Assembly: GCF_007828835.1 (NCBI RefSeq)
Contig: NZ_VIVL01000007.1
Span: forward strand, 186,001-250,000
Origin: Variovorax beijingensis
Lineage (GTDB): Bacteria; Pseudomonadota; Gammaproteobacteria; Burkholderiales; Burkholderiaceae_C
Reading direction: 5' to 3'
Length of the DNA: 64,000 nt
A program made the translations under genes and the position numbers. Position 1 is the stretch's first letter. Each line of letters begins with the position of its first letter. The notes beneath the pieces were generated by a model. That model did no database searches and was not told where the DNA came from. It saw only the letters and a list, made by a program, of their open reading frames with translations. Shown piece by piece: positions 9,794 through 19,895 of the stretch.

Positions 9794-10621
9794 ATGCGCC
9801 ACACCCTGCTTGCCGCGGCCCTCGCCGCCTCCACCCTGCTGACGGGCATCGCTGCCCATGCGGACCAGCTCGCAGACATCAAGAAGAAGGGTGAACTCGT
9901 GGTCGGCGTGCTCGGCACCGACGAGCCCGCGACCTTCATCGATCCGAAGACGCGGCAGATCGTCGGCTACGAAGTCGACCTGGTAAACGCCATCGCCAAG
10001 AAGATCGGCGTGAAGCCGGTGCTCAAGCAGATTGCCGTGGCCGCGCGCATTCCCGAGCTGCAGCAGGGCCACGTCGACCTGGTGGCGGCCGGCCTCACGC
10101 ACAACAAGGAGCGCGAGGCGCAGATCGACTTCTCGCTGACCACCTTCGTCACCGGCCAGAAGGCCATCGTGAAGAAGGACAGCGGCATCACCGAGGTGCC
10201 GCAGCTTGCCGGCAAGAAGGTGCTGACCATCCGCGGCGGCACGCAGGAACCCAACATCCGCAAGGCCGTGCCCACCGCCGAGGTCGTGACCTTCGACACC
10301 AGCCAGCAGGCCTTCCAGGCGCTGCAGCAGGGCAAGGGCGTGGGCTACGTGGACGACGAGGCCGCGCTGCTGCGCAGCTACGCCAAGCTCGGTCCGCAGA
10401 AGGCCCAATACGTGGTGCTCAAGCAGAACCTGAGCACCGAGGCGCTGGCCATCGGCATCAAGAAGGGCGAGAGCGCACTCAAGGCCGTGGTGGACGAGAC
10501 GCTGCGCGAACTCGAGAAGTCGGGCGAAGCGCAGAAGATCTTCATCAAGTGGTACGGGCCGAACACCGCCTCGGGCTTCCAGACGCGCGACTTCAAGCTG
10601 GAAAGCGACAAGATCGACTGA
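9794..10621 (+). CDS. Amino-acid ABC transporter, periplasmic substrate-binding protein
   Basis: The 275-residue precursor starts with a classical signal peptide (MRHTLLAAALAASTLLTG, cleavage after AHA near residue 22). The mature protein is a cluster 3-type solute-binding fold, with LVVGVLGTDEPATF at the start and GYEVDLVNAIAKKIG typical of polar amino-acid binders. It delivers its ligand to the two permeases and ATPase encoded next. The ligand cannot be read from sequence; glutamate/aspartate, cystine or a basic amino acid are all possible. The preceding 186 bp contain no gene, only an AT-rich stretch near 9703-9760 suited to a promoter. Confidence 0.93.
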   Translation: MRHTLLAAALAASTLLTGIAAHADQLADIKKKGELVVGVLGTDEPATFIDPKTRQIVGYEVDLVNAIAKKIGVKPVLKQIAVAARIPELQQGHVDLVAAGLTHNKEREAQIDFSLTTFVTGQKAIVKKDSGITEVPQLAGKKVLTIRGGTQEPNIRKAVPTAEVVTFDTSQQAFQALQQGKGVGYVDDEAALLRSYAKLGPQKAQYVVLKQNLSTEALAIGIKKGESALKAVVDETLRELEKSGEAQKIFIKWYGPNTASGFQTRDFKLESDKID

Positions 10622-10629
10622 CATGGCAT

Positions 10630-10667
10630 TTCTCCTTCCCCTTCCGGGGGAAGGCCGGGATGGGGGC
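10630..10667. repeat. REP-like palindrome between ABC genes
   Basis: CCTTCCCC-TTCC-GGGGGAAGG (10634-10654) forms a strong hairpin and continues into CCGGGATGGGGG. This is the form of dispersed intergenic palindromes common in proteobacteria. It lies between the substrate-binding protein gene and the first permease gene, where such hairpins often protect the upstream message and raise its level. Confidence 0.6.
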
Positions 10668-10711
10668 TCGCAGCTTCTGAACAGTCCACGGCGGTGATAC
10701 TGTCGCCCCCC

Positions 10712-11407
10712 ATGCCCCTGTTCGACTATTCGCTGCTCTTGACCGGCATGTACCACGACATGCTGGTCGCGGGCCTGTGGCTGTCGCTGCAGCTGCTCGC
10801 GGCCTCGCTCGTGCTGGCGCTGCCGATCGCGCTGGTGGTGGCGCTCTTGCGCCTTTCGCCGCTCGCGCCGCTGCGCTGGCTCGGCTTTGCGTACGTGGAG
10901 AGCATCCGCAACATCCCGCTGCTCGCGCACATGCTCTTCTGGTACTTCGGCGCGCCCGAGCTGCTGCCCGAGGGCATCAAGCAGTGGCTCTATGCGGGAC
11001 ACATCGAGGCCTACAGCGCCATCGTCGCGCTGTCGCTCTACACGGCCGCCTTCATGGCCGAGGACATCCGCAGCGGCATCCGCGCGATACCCGCGGTGCA
11101 GTTCGAGGCGGGACGCGCGCTGGGCTTCGGCTTCCTGGGCACCATGCGCCGCGTGGTGCTGCCACAGGCGCTGCGCGTGACAGTGCCGCCGCTGATCTCG
11201 CAGACGCTGAGCCTCTGGAAGAACACCTCGATTGCCACCGTGATCGGCGTGGCCGAGCTGATGTACCAGGCCGGGCAGGTCGAGAGCGCGACCTTCCGCA
11301 GCTTCGAGTCGTTCGCGTTCGCGAGCGCGGCGTACCTGACCGTATCACTCGCGATCACGGGGTTGGCCACCTGGTACCACCACCGCTTTCCGGTAAGAAC
11401 CATCTAG
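10712..11407 (+). CDS. Amino-acid ABC transporter permease (first)
   Basis: The 231-residue protein has four to five hydrophobic segments and the His/Glu/Gln-type permease signature, including the EAA-like loop QFEAGRALGFGFLGTMRRVVLPQAL near residues 133-157. It forms a heteromeric membrane channel with the second permease. I prefer the ATG at 10712; an upstream GTG at 10694 would add six residues. The gene is 90 bp after the binding protein and 13 bp before the second permease. Confidence 0.93.
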   Translation: MPLFDYSLLLTGMYHDMLVAGLWLSLQLLAASLVLALPIALVVALLRLSPLAPLRWLGFAYVESIRNIPLLAHMLFWYFGAPELLPEGIKQWLYAGHIEAYSAIVALSLYTAAFMAEDIRSGIRAIPAVQFEAGRALGFGFLGTMRRVVLPQALRVTVPPLISQTLSLWKNTSIATVIGVAELMYQAGQVESATFRSFESFAFASAAYLTVSLAITGLATWYHHRFPVRTI

Positions 11408-11420
11408 GGCCATCGACCAG

Positions 11421-12139
11421 ATGCTGGAAATCATCCACGACTACTGGGTCTACTTCCTCATCGGGCAGTACCCGAACGGGCCGCTCGGCGGGCTGGTGCT
11501 CACGCTGCTGCTCGCCTCCTGCGGCCTGGTGCTCGCGCTGCCATTGGGCATCGTGCTCGGCCTGGCGCGCGTGAGCCCGTGGCGCTGCGTGCGATGGCCG
11601 GTCACGGCGCTGGTGTTCGTGGTGCGCGGCCTGCCGCTGTTGATGGTGATCTTCTGGGCCTACTTCTTCCTGCCCAGCGTCACGGGCGTGAAAACCAACC
11701 AGTTCACCACCATGCTGATCGCGCTCGTGGTGTTCGATGCGGCCTACCTGGCCGAGATCGTGCGCGCCGGCATCCAGGGCCTGCCGCGCGGCCAGATGGA
11801 GACCGCCCGTGCGCTGGGCCTGGACTACGGCCGCGCGATGCGCCTGGTGGTGCTGCCGCAGGCTTTGCGCAGCATGCTGCCTTCGCTGGTGAACCAGTTC
11901 GTCTCGACCATCAAGGAGACCTCGCTGGGCTACATCATCGGGCTGGCCGAGGTCTCGTTCATCGCCACGCAGATCAACACGCAGGTGTTCACCAAGCCCG
12001 CGCAGATCTACCTGATCCTGGGCCTGACCTATTTCATCCTGTGCTTCGGCCTCTCGCGCTTCGCCTACTGGCTCGAAGGCCGGCTCGCGCGGCGCGGCAT
12101 GGCCACCGCCAGCTCCGTCTCGGCTCCCAAGGTATCCGC

Positions 12140-12143
<4 letters not shown>
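11421..12143 (+). CDS. Amino-acid ABC transporter permease (second)
   Basis: The 240-residue inner-membrane permease belongs to the HisM/GlnP family. The cytoplasmic coupling loop is clear at about residues 118-150 (GQMETARALGLDYGRAM, then LPQALR). It pairs with the preceding permease. Its TGA overlaps the ATPase start codon in ATGA (12140-12143), so the two are translationally coupled. Confidence 0.94.
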
Positions 12144-12883
<740 letters not shown>

Positions 12884-12899
12884 GATGCTTTTCACGCCC

Positions 12900-13904
12900 A
12901 TGACCGACACACAGACGCTTCCCGTGATCGACGTCGCCCCGCTCGTGGCCGGCGCTGCTGGCCGCGAAGGCGTGGCCGCGCAGATCGGCGCCGCCTGCCG
13001 CGCGCATGGCTTCTTCTATGCCACGGGCCACGGTGTCGATGCGGCGCTGGTGCAGCGGCTCGAGGAGCTGAGCCACCGGTTCTTCGCGCTGCCCGAAGAA
13101 ACCAAGATGCAGTGGCGCATGGCCCTGGGCGGGCGCGCATGGCGCGGCTACTTCCCGCTCGGCGGCGAGCTGACCTCGGGCCGGCCCGACTGGAAGGAAG
13201 GCCTCTACCTCGGCACCGAGCTGCCCGATTCGCATCCGCTGGTACAGGCGAAGACACCGGTGCACGGGCCCAACCTGTTCCCCGACGTGCCGGGTTTGCG
13301 CGAAACCATCCTCGCCTACATGGCGGCCGTCGCGCAACTGGGCCACCGGCTGATGGAGGGCATCGCGCTGAGCCTGGGCCTGCCGGCGGCGTACTTCGCC
13401 GAGCGCTACACGGCCGACCCGCTGATCCTGTTCCGCCTCTTCAACTACCCTTCGCAGCCCGTGCCCGAGGGCCTCGACGTGCAGTGGGGCGTTGGCGAGC
13501 ACACCGACTACGGCCTGCTCACGATCCTGCACCAGGACGACGTGGGCGGCCTCGCCGTGCACACGCCCGGCGGCTGGATCGATGCGCCGCCGATTCCGGG
13601 CTCCTTCGTCTGCAACATCGGCGACATGCTCGACCGCATGACCGGCGGGCTCTACAGGTCGACGCCGCACCGCGTGAAGCGCAACACCTCGGGCCGCGAC
13701 CGGCTCTCGTTTCCGCTGTTCTTCGATCCGAACTTCGAGGCGCGCGTGCAGCGCATCGAAGGCCTTGCAGGTGCCGAGGCGCGCGACGACAGCGCCGAGC
13801 GCTGGGACCGCGCCAACGTGCACGCCTTCAACGGCCGCTATGGCGACTACCTGCTCGCCAAGGTGTCGAAGGTGTTTCCGCAGCTGCGCGACGAGGTGCT
13901 CTGA
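12900..13904 (+). CDS. Isopenicillin N synthase-like 2-oxoglutarate/Fe(II) oxygenase
   Basis: The 334-residue protein has the IPNS-family layout: an N-terminal DIOX_N region opening with LPVIDVAPL, then a jelly-roll core. Iron ligands are the HTD pair in GEHTDYGLL and the later histidine in STPHRVKRN. The cosubstrate arginine lies in RDRLSFPLFF (RxS). Bacterial members oxidise small molecules and few have known substrates. It begins 16 bp after the ABC ATPase stop (an ATG at 12885 would shorten this to 1 bp), so it may act on the imported compound. It converges on the HAD gene with a 6-bp gap. Confidence 0.88.
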   Translation: MTDTQTLPVIDVAPLVAGAAGREGVAAQIGAACRAHGFFYATGHGVDAALVQRLEELSHRFFALPEETKMQWRMALGGRAWRGYFPLGGELTSGRPDWKEGLYLGTELPDSHPLVQAKTPVHGPNLFPDVPGLRETILAYMAAVAQLGHRLMEGIALSLGLPAAYFAERYTADPLILFRLFNYPSQPVPEGLDVQWGVGEHTDYGLLTILHQDDVGGLAVHTPGGWIDAPPIPGSFVCNIGDMLDRMTGGLYRSTPHRVKRNTSGRDRLSFPLFFDPNFEARVQRIEGLAGAEARDDSAERWDRANVHAFNGRYGDYLLAKVSKVFPQLRDEVL

Positions 13905-13910
13905 CCCCGG

Positions 13911-14600
13911 CTACGCGAGCTTCTCCAGAGGCATGGGAAACCAGCGCGGCACGTGTGCGATGGCCTCGTGCAGCGAGTCGAGCACATGGAATGCCCGCTC
14001 GACGATCGCAGCGGGCGGGTGCTTGAGGTCCGGCACGATCACGACCCGAAGGCCCGCCGCCAGCGCGGCCTTGGCACCGTTCTCGCTGTCCTCGAAGGCC
14101 ACGCAGTGCGCCGGGTCCACGCCCAGGCGCTCGGCCGCGAGCAGGTAGAGCGCCGGGTCGGGCTTGGCGCGCGCCACCTCGTCGCCGCCCGCGAAGGCCT
14201 CGAAGTGATGGAGCACGTCGAGGCTGCCGAGGCAGGCCGCGATCTGGCCGCGCGCGGACGACGAGGCGACCGCGCAGCGTGTGCCGCGCCCGCGCAAGGC
14301 AGCGAGCAACTCGGCCGCGCCGGGCTTGATGGGAAAGAGCGGCCGGGCGTCGCCCTCGGCGCGCTGCAGCTGCAGCGCGGCGGTCACTTGCGTCGCCGCA
14401 TGCTGGTAGGCGGCCGCGCCGCCGAGCAGCGCCGCGAGGATCTGCTTCGACTCGGCCATGGCCAGCCCCACGCATTGCAGGTACTGGGCGTGCGAAAGCT
14501 CGATGTCGAGCGTGCGGGCCGCTTCGATCCAGGCGGCCATGATGGGCCGTTCCGAATCGATGAGCAGCCCGTCCATGTCGAAAATGGCGGCGGTGAACAT
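13911..14600 (-). CDS. HAD-superfamily phosphatase (subfamily IA)
   Basis: The 229-residue cytoplasmic protein has the HAD catalytic motif FDMDGLLIDSE (nucleophile D8, acid/base D10), motif II VASSSARG, the lysine region in ARAKPDPALYL and motif III in AFEDSENG. A helical cap lies between residues 15 and 80. The relatives are sugar-phosphate phosphatases and beta-phosphoglucomutase-like enzymes (YniC/YcjU type). The substrate is not evident. Confidence 0.9.
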   Translation of the reverse strand: MFTAAIFDMDGLLIDSERPIMAAWIEAARTLDIELSHAQYLQCVGLAMAESKQILAALLGGAAAYQHAATQVTAALQLQRAEGDARPLFPIKPGAAELLAALRGRGTRCAVASSSARGQIAACLGSLDVLHHFEAFAGGDEVARAKPDPALYLLAAERLGVDPAHCVAFEDSENGAKAALAAGLRVVIVPDLKHPPAAIVERAFHVLDSLHEAIAHVPRWFPMPLEKLA

Positions 14601-14631
14601 GGAGTGATCCTAAGCCCGCGCGGCGGAAAGC

Positions 14632-14655
14632 AAAAAAAGGGGCCGGCGGCCCCTT
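14632..14655 (-). terminator. Rho-independent terminator of the MFS gene
   Basis: On the minus strand AAGGGGCC-GCC-GGCCCCTT is followed by a run of seven Ts. It stands 29 bp after the MFS transporter stop and before the HAD gene start. The stem is symmetric, but the plus-strand side ends in only three Ts, so it mainly serves the minus strand. Confidence 0.85.
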
Positions 14656-14683
14656 TCTGTAGAAAACGGCCGCGATCCGCCGC

Positions 14684-16024
14684 TCAGTCGCGCACCAGCG
14701 CCCTGTTGAGCCCCAGCGCCGCCAGCGTGCCGACGGCACCGGACAGCAGATAGACGCTCACGTAGGCCAGCCCGAAATTCGCCGACAGCCCCAGCGCCAC
14801 CAGCGGCGCGAAGGCGGCGCCGATGAGCCAGGCCAGGTCGGCCGTGAGCGCGGCGCCGGTGTAGCGGTACTTGGGCTCGAAGTTCGAGGTCACGGCGCCG
14901 GCCGCCTGGCCGTACGACAGGCCCAGCAGCACGAAGCCCAGCAGGATGAAGATGTCCTGCCCGAGGCGGCCGCCGTCGAGCAGCGTGGGCGCAAAGCCGC
15001 TGAACACCGCGATCATCGCGGCCAGCCCGCCCAGCGTGAAACGCCGTCCCACGCGGTCGGCGACCAGGCCCGAGGCCACGATGCCGCCGGCGCAGAACAC
15101 CGCGCCGACCATCTGCACCACCAGGAACTCGGTGATCGACTGGTCGGAGTACAGCGTGATCCACGACAGCGGGAACACGGTGATCAGGTGGAACAGCGCG
15201 TAGCTGGCCAGCGCCGCGAACGCGCCGATCAGCAGGTTGGCGCCCTGCGAGCGGGTCAGCTCGACCACGCTGGTGGGCTGCAGTTCGCGCTCTTCGAGCA
15301 GGCGGGAATACTCTTCGGTGGCCACCAGCCGCAGGCGCGCGAACAGCGCCACCACGTTGATCGCGAAGGCCACGTAGAAGGTGTAGCGCCAGCCCCAGTC
15401 GAGGAAGTCCTTGAGCGGCAGGTTGGCGTAGAGGTAGGCGAACAGCGCGCTCGCCACGAAAAAGCCGAGCGGCGCGCCCAGCTGGCCCAGCATGGCGTAC
15501 CAGCCGCGGCGGTTCTCCGGCGCATTGAGCGCCAGCAGCGACGGCAGGCCGTCCCACGAGCCGCCGAGCGCAAGGCCCTGGGCGAAGCGGAACACCGACA
15601 GCAGCACGATCGACGTGAACCCGAGGCTCGCGTAGCCCGGCAGGAAGGCGATGCCCGCGGTGGAGGTGCCCAGCACGAACAGCGCGATGGTCAGCTTGGC
15701 TTCCCGCCCGAAGCGCCGCTGGATGGCCATCGAAATGACGGTTCCGAACGGCCGCGCAAGGAATGCGAAGGAAAAAACCACGAAGGCGTAGAGGGTTCCC
15801 TCGAGGCGCGCCTCGAACGGGAAGAACACCGCCGGGAACACCAGCACCGAGGCAATGCCGTAGACGAAGAAGTCGAAATATTCCGACGCCCGGCCGATGA
15901 TCACGCCCACGGCGATCTCGCCGGGTGCGATGTGGGAATGTTCGTCGCCCTGCCGGGCGTCGTTTCCGGACGTGTTCGGCACAGGCTGTGCGCCTTGCGG
16001 ACTGATGCTGGACGTCGTCGTCAT
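14684..16024 (-). CDS. MFS transporter, metabolite:H+ symporter type
   Basis: The 446-residue inner-membrane protein has about 12 transmembrane segments and the MFS loop motifs of the sugar-porter/metabolite:H+ symporter (MHS) branch: FLARPFGTVISMAIQRRFGR after helix 2 and VADRVGRRFTL in the second half. This branch includes ShiA, KgtP and ProP. I chose the ATG at 16024 (MTTTSS); the GTG at 16048 would add eight residues. It is divergent from cyoA and ends before a strong terminator, so it is probably monocistronic. The substrate is unknown. Confidence 0.9.
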   Translation of the reverse strand: MTTTSSISPQGAQPVPNTSGNDARQGDEHSHIAPGEIAVGVIIGRASEYFDFFVYGIASVLVFPAVFFPFEARLEGTLYAFVVFSFAFLARPFGTVISMAIQRRFGREAKLTIALFVLGTSTAGIAFLPGYASLGFTSIVLLSVFRFAQGLALGGSWDGLPSLLALNAPENRRGWYAMLGQLGAPLGFFVASALFAYLYANLPLKDFLDWGWRYTFYVAFAINVVALFARLRLVATEEYSRLLEERELQPTSVVELTRSQGANLLIGAFAALASYALFHLITVFPLSWITLYSDQSITEFLVVQMVGAVFCAGGIVASGLVADRVGRRFTLGGLAAMIAVFSGFAPTLLDGGRLGQDIFILLGFVLLGLSYGQAAGAVTSNFEPKYRYTGAALTADLAWLIGAAFAPLVALGLSANFGLAYVSVYLLSGAVGTLAALGLNRALVRD

Positions 16025-16112
16025 TGCGTTTTTTAATTCGGGTGTCACCGGCAGTGACCAAGGTAGACCATTGAACAGGGTCCAAGCGTCTCACCGAATG
16101 AGGATTCCCGCC

Positions 16113-16131
16113 ATAGGACAAAACGTCCAAT
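16113..16131. promoter_or_regulatory. Candidate operator in the MFS / cyoA divergent region
   Basis: ATAGGAC-AAAAC-GTCCAAT is a near-perfect 7-bp inverted repeat with a 5-bp spacer, 69 bp upstream of the cyoA start and 89 bp upstream of the MFS start. The 175-bp divergent region holds no gene. The palindrome could bind a dimeric regulator; which one is unknown. Confidence 0.4.
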
Positions 16132-16199
16132 AGGCGGCGAAGGCCTTTGGTCGTAGATTGTGGAGTCTTTGCGCAGCCCACGCACTTCTTTCTTTCGGC

Positions 16200-17228
16200 A
16201 TGCCCACCCTCAAATCTCTTCGCCGATGGCCCCTGTTGCTTCCGCTTGCCTTGCTGGCAGGCTGCAACACGGTGCTCATGAACCCTTCCGGCGACATCGC
16301 CAACCAGCAGGGACGCCTGATCGTCGTCTCCACCGTGCTGATGCTGATCATCATCATTCCGGTGATCGCGCTGACCCTCTTCTTTGCCTGGCGCTATCGC
16401 CAGTCGAACAAGGAGGCCGACTACAGCCCCGACTGGGACCATTCCACCCAGCTCGAGCTCGCGATCTGGGCCGCGCCGCTGCTGATCATCATCGCGCTGG
16501 GTGCCATCACCTGGATCAGCACCCACACGCTCGACCCGTACCGGCCGCTCAGCCGGCTCGACGCCGAGCGCCCGGTTCCCGCCGAGGCCAAGCCGCTGGT
16601 GGTCGAAGTGGTGGCGCTCGACTGGAAATGGCTCTTCATCTACCCCGAGCAGGGCTTTGCCACGGTGAATGAAATGGCCGCGCCGGTCGACCGGCCGATC
16701 ACCTTCAAGATCACCGCCTCCTCGGTGATGAACTCCTTCTTCATTCCCGCGCTGGCCGGCCAGATCTATGCCATGCCGGGCATGGAGACCAAGCTGCATG
16801 CGGTCATCAACAAGCCCGGCGAGTTCGAGGGCTTCTCGGCCAACTACAGCGGCGCGGGCTTCTCGGGCATGCGCTTCAAGTTCCACGGCCTGAGCAACAC
16901 CGGCTTCGACCAGTGGGTGCAGAAGGTCAAGGCCGGCAAGGACGGCGAACTCACGCGCGAGCAGTACAAGAAGCTCGAAGCGCCGAGCGAGCGCGAGCCG
17001 GTGCGGCACTACGCCGCGGTGGCGCCCGACCTGTACGACGCCATCCTCAACCTCTGCGTCGACCGCAACAAGATGTGCATGAAGGAAATGATGGCCATCG
17101 ATGCGGACGGCGGGCTGGGCAAGCCCGGCGCGTTCAACATTGCCACCAAGAAGGCCTGGCAGGCTGACACCCTCACCAATTCGCCCACGCGCAAGTACGT
17201 CACGGCGATGTGCACCACCGAAGAATGA
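16200..17228 (+). CDS. cyoA: Cytochrome o ubiquinol oxidase subunit II
   Basis: The 342-residue precursor has a lipoprotein signal ending in the lipobox LAGC (C22), two transmembrane helices (about residues 38-62 and 82-103) and a periplasmic cupredoxin-fold domain. The Cu(A) ligands of cytochrome c oxidases are absent, as expected for a quinol oxidase. It is the periplasmic/anchor subunit of the bo3-type terminal oxidase. The ATG at 16200 puts the lipobox at the right distance. Its stop overlaps cyoB in ATGA. Confidence 0.97.
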   Translation: MPTLKSLRRWPLLLPLALLAGCNTVLMNPSGDIANQQGRLIVVSTVLMLIIIIPVIALTLFFAWRYRQSNKEADYSPDWDHSTQLELAIWAAPLLIIIALGAITWISTHTLDPYRPLSRLDAERPVPAEAKPLVVEVVALDWKWLFIYPEQGFATVNEMAAPVDRPITFKITASSVMNSFFIPALAGQIYAMPGMETKLHAVINKPGEFEGFSANYSGAGFSGMRFKFHGLSNTGFDQWVQKVKAGKDGELTREQYKKLEAPSEREPVRHYAAVAPDLYDAILNLCVDRNKMCMKEMMAIDADGGLGKPGAFNIATKKAWQADTLTNSPTRKYVTAMCTTEE

Positions 17229-19237
17229 CGATGTTCGAGAACCTTGACCTGACGAAGCTCATCTTCGGCCGCCTCACCTGGGAGGCGATTCCCTTCCACG
17301 AGCCGATCCTGCTCGCCACCTTCATCGCGGTCGCCCTCGGCGGCCTCGCACTGCTGGGCGCCATCACCTACTACAAGGTCTGGGGCGTGCTGTGGCGCGA
17401 CTGGATCACCAGCATCGACCACAAGAAGATCGGCATCATGTACATCATCCTCGGCCTGGTGATGCTGCTGCGCGGCTTCTCCGACGCCATCATGATGCGG
17501 GCCCAGCAGGCCATCGCCTTCGGCGACAACGCCGGCTTCCTGCCGCCGCACCACTACGACCAGATCTTCACCGCCCACGGCGTGATCATGATCTTCTTCG
17601 TGGCGATGCCGCTGGTCACGGGCCTCATGAACTTCGTGGTGCCGCTGCAGATCGGCGCACGCGACGTGGCCTTCCCGTTCCTGAACAACTTCAGCTTCTG
17701 GATGACCACCTTCGGCGCCGGCCTCGTGATGGCGTCGCTGTTCGTCGGCGAATTCGCCAAGACCGGCTGGCTCGCCTACCCGCCGCTGTCGGGCATTCTC
17801 TTCAGCCCCGACGTGGGGGTGGACTACTACATCTGGTCATTGCAGATCGCGGGGGTCGGCACCCTGTTGTCCGGCGTCAACCTGCTGGCCACCATCGTGA
17901 AGATGCGCGCGCCCGGCATGACGATGATGAAGATGCCGGTGTTCACCTGGACGGCCCTGTGCACCAACGTGCTGATCGTGGCCGCCTTCCCGGTGCTCAC
18001 GGCCGTGCTCGCGCTGCTGTCGCTCGACCGCTACGTCGGCACCAACTTCTTCACGAACGACCTCGGCGGCAACGCCATGATGTACGTGAACCTGATCTGG
18101 ATCTGGGGCCACCCCGAGGTCTACATCCTGATCCTGCCGGCCTTCGGCATCTTCTCGGAAGTGGTCTCCACCTTCAGCGGCAAGCGCCTGTTCGGCTACG
18201 CCTCGATGGTCTACGCCACGGTGGTGATCACGATCCTGTCGTACCTCGTGTGGCTGCACCACTTCTTCACCATGGGCTCGGGCGCCAGCGTGAACTCGTT
18301 CTTCGGCATCACGACGATGATCATCTCGATCCCCACGGGCGCGAAGATCTTCAACTGGCTCTTCACCATGTACCGCGGCCGCATCCGCTTCGAGCTGCCC
18401 ATGATGTGGACCATCGGCTTCATGATCACCTTCGTGATCGGCGGCATGACGGGCGTGCTGCTCGCGGTGCCCCCGGCCGACTTCGTGCTGCACAACAGCC
18501 TGTTCCTGATCGCCCACTTCCACAACGTGATCATCGGCGGCGTGCTGTTCGGCATGCTGGCGGGCATCACCTACTGGTTCCCGAAGGCCTTCGGCTACAA
18601 GCTCGATCCGTTCTGGGGCAAGTGCTCGTTCTGGTTCTGGATCGTGGGCTTCTGGTTCGCGTTCATGCCGCTGTATGTGCTTGGCCTGATGGGCGTCACG
18701 CGCCGCATGAGCCACTTCCAGGACATGTCGCTGCAGATCTGGTTCCAGGTGGCGGCCTTCGGCGCGGTGCTGATCGCGCTGGGCATCGCCTCGTTCCTGA
18801 TCCAGCTGGTGGTGAGCTACATCCGCCGCGATTCGCTGCGCGACACCACGGGCGACCCGTGGAACGGCCGCACGCTCGAATGGTCGACCTCGTCGCCCCC
18901 GCCGGCCTACAACTTCGCGTTCACGCCGCGCATCCACGACAACGACGCCTGGACCGACATGAAGCGCCGCGGCTACACCCGCCCGGTCGACGGCTTCACG
19001 CCCATCCACATGCCCAAGAACACGGCCGCCGGCTTCATCATCGCGGCGCTGGCCGGAACCTGCGGCTTCGCGCTGATCTGGCAGATGTGGCTGGTGGCGG
19101 GCGTGGCTTTCTTCGCCATGCTGGCGGCCGTGATCATCCACACCTTCAACTACAAGCGCGACTACCACATCCCCGCGGAAGAGGTCGTTCGCACCGAGGA
19201 CGAACGCACCCGCCTCCTGGCAGCAGCCCATGTCTGA
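17225..19237 (+). CDS. cyoB: Cytochrome o ubiquinol oxidase subunit I
   Basis: The 670-residue catalytic subunit holds the low-spin haem and the haem o3-CuB site, reducing O2 to water with ubiquinol and pumping protons. Ligands are visible: H118 in FTAHGVIM, the His-Tyr pair in WGHPEVYILILP, the HH pair in WLHHFFTMG and the two histidines in IAHFHNVIIGG. The quinone-site residues known from E. coli CyoB (R71, D75, H98, Q101) have counterparts R83, D87, H110 and Q113. The start at 17225 overlaps the cyoA stop; an upstream in-frame ATG at 17210 is less likely. Confidence 0.98.
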   Translation: MTMFENLDLTKLIFGRLTWEAIPFHEPILLATFIAVALGGLALLGAITYYKVWGVLWRDWITSIDHKKIGIMYIILGLVMLLRGFSDAIMMRAQQAIAFGDNAGFLPPHHYDQIFTAHGVIMIFFVAMPLVTGLMNFVVPLQIGARDVAFPFLNNFSFWMTTFGAGLVMASLFVGEFAKTGWLAYPPLSGILFSPDVGVDYYIWSLQIAGVGTLLSGVNLLATIVKMRAPGMTMMKMPVFTWTALCTNVLIVAAFPVLTAVLALLSLDRYVGTNFFTNDLGGNAMMYVNLIWIWGHPEVYILILPAFGIFSEVVSTFSGKRLFGYASMVYATVVITILSYLVWLHHFFTMGSGASVNSFFGITTMIISIPTGAKIFNWLFTMYRGRIRFELPMMWTIGFMITFVIGGMTGVLLAVPPADFVLHNSLFLIAHFHNVIIGGVLFGMLAGITYWFPKAFGYKLDPFWGKCSFWFWIVGFWFAFMPLYVLGLMGVTRRMSHFQDMSLQIWFQVAAFGAVLIALGIASFLIQLVVSYIRRDSLRDTTGDPWNGRTLEWSTSSPPPAYNFAFTPRIHDNDAWTDMKRRGYTRPVDGFTPIHMPKNTAAGFIIAALAGTCGFALIWQMWLVAGVAFFAMLAAVIIHTFNYKRDYHIPAEEVVRTEDERTRLLAAAHV

Positions 19238-19895
19238 TACCACCGCCCTCCACTCCCCCGCGGCCGGCCACGCCCACAGCGACGCCACGGGCAAGCCGCC
19301 CGTGTTCGAGCTGTTCCACGTCGGCAACGACCACCACCCGGAAAACGGCACGCTGCTCGGCTTCTGGCTCTACCTGATGAGCGACTGCCTCGTCTTCGCC
19401 TGCCTGTTCGCGGTGTATGGCGTGCTGGGCCGAAGCTACGCGGCCGGCCCTTCGGGCGCCGATCTGTTCGACCTGCCGCTGGTGGCGGTCAACACCTCGC
19501 TGCTGCTGCTGTCGTCCATCACCTATGGCTTCGCCGTGCTCGAAATGCAGAAAAAGCGCATGGGCGGCACGCTGGCCTGGCTGGCCATCACGGGCCTGCT
19601 GGGCGCGGGCTTCATCGGCCTGGAGCTCTACGAATTCGCGCACCTGATCCACGAAGGCGCGGGCCCGCAGCGCAGCGCCTTCCTGTCGTCGTTCTTCGCG
19701 CTGGTGGGCACCCACGGGCTGCACGTGACCTTCGGCATCGTCTGGCTCATCGTGCTGATGATCCAGCTGCCCAAGCACGGCTTCAGCGCCGCGAACCGCC
19801 GCCGCCTGATGTGCCTGTCGATGTTCTGGCACTTCCTGGACGTGGTGTGGATCGGCGTCTTCACCTTTGTTTATCTGATGGGATCGATGGCATGA
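19230..19895 (+). CDS. cyoC: Cytochrome o ubiquinol oxidase subunit III
   Basis: The 221-residue protein is a five-helix COX3-family subunit with a histidine-containing polar N-terminus. FGIVWLIVLMIQ and WHFLDVVWIGVFTFVYLMG near the C-terminus are family signatures. It stabilises the oxidase core. It overlaps the cyoB end by 8 nt and cyoD by 4 nt. Confidence 0.97.
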   Translation: MSDTTALHSPAAGHAHSDATGKPPVFELFHVGNDHHPENGTLLGFWLYLMSDCLVFACLFAVYGVLGRSYAAGPSGADLFDLPLVAVNTSLLLLSSITYGFAVLEMQKKRMGGTLAWLAITGLLGAGFIGLELYEFAHLIHEGAGPQRSAFLSSFFALVGTHGLHVTFGIVWLIVLMIQLPKHGFSAANRRRLMCLSMFWHFLDVVWIGVFTFVYLMGSMA

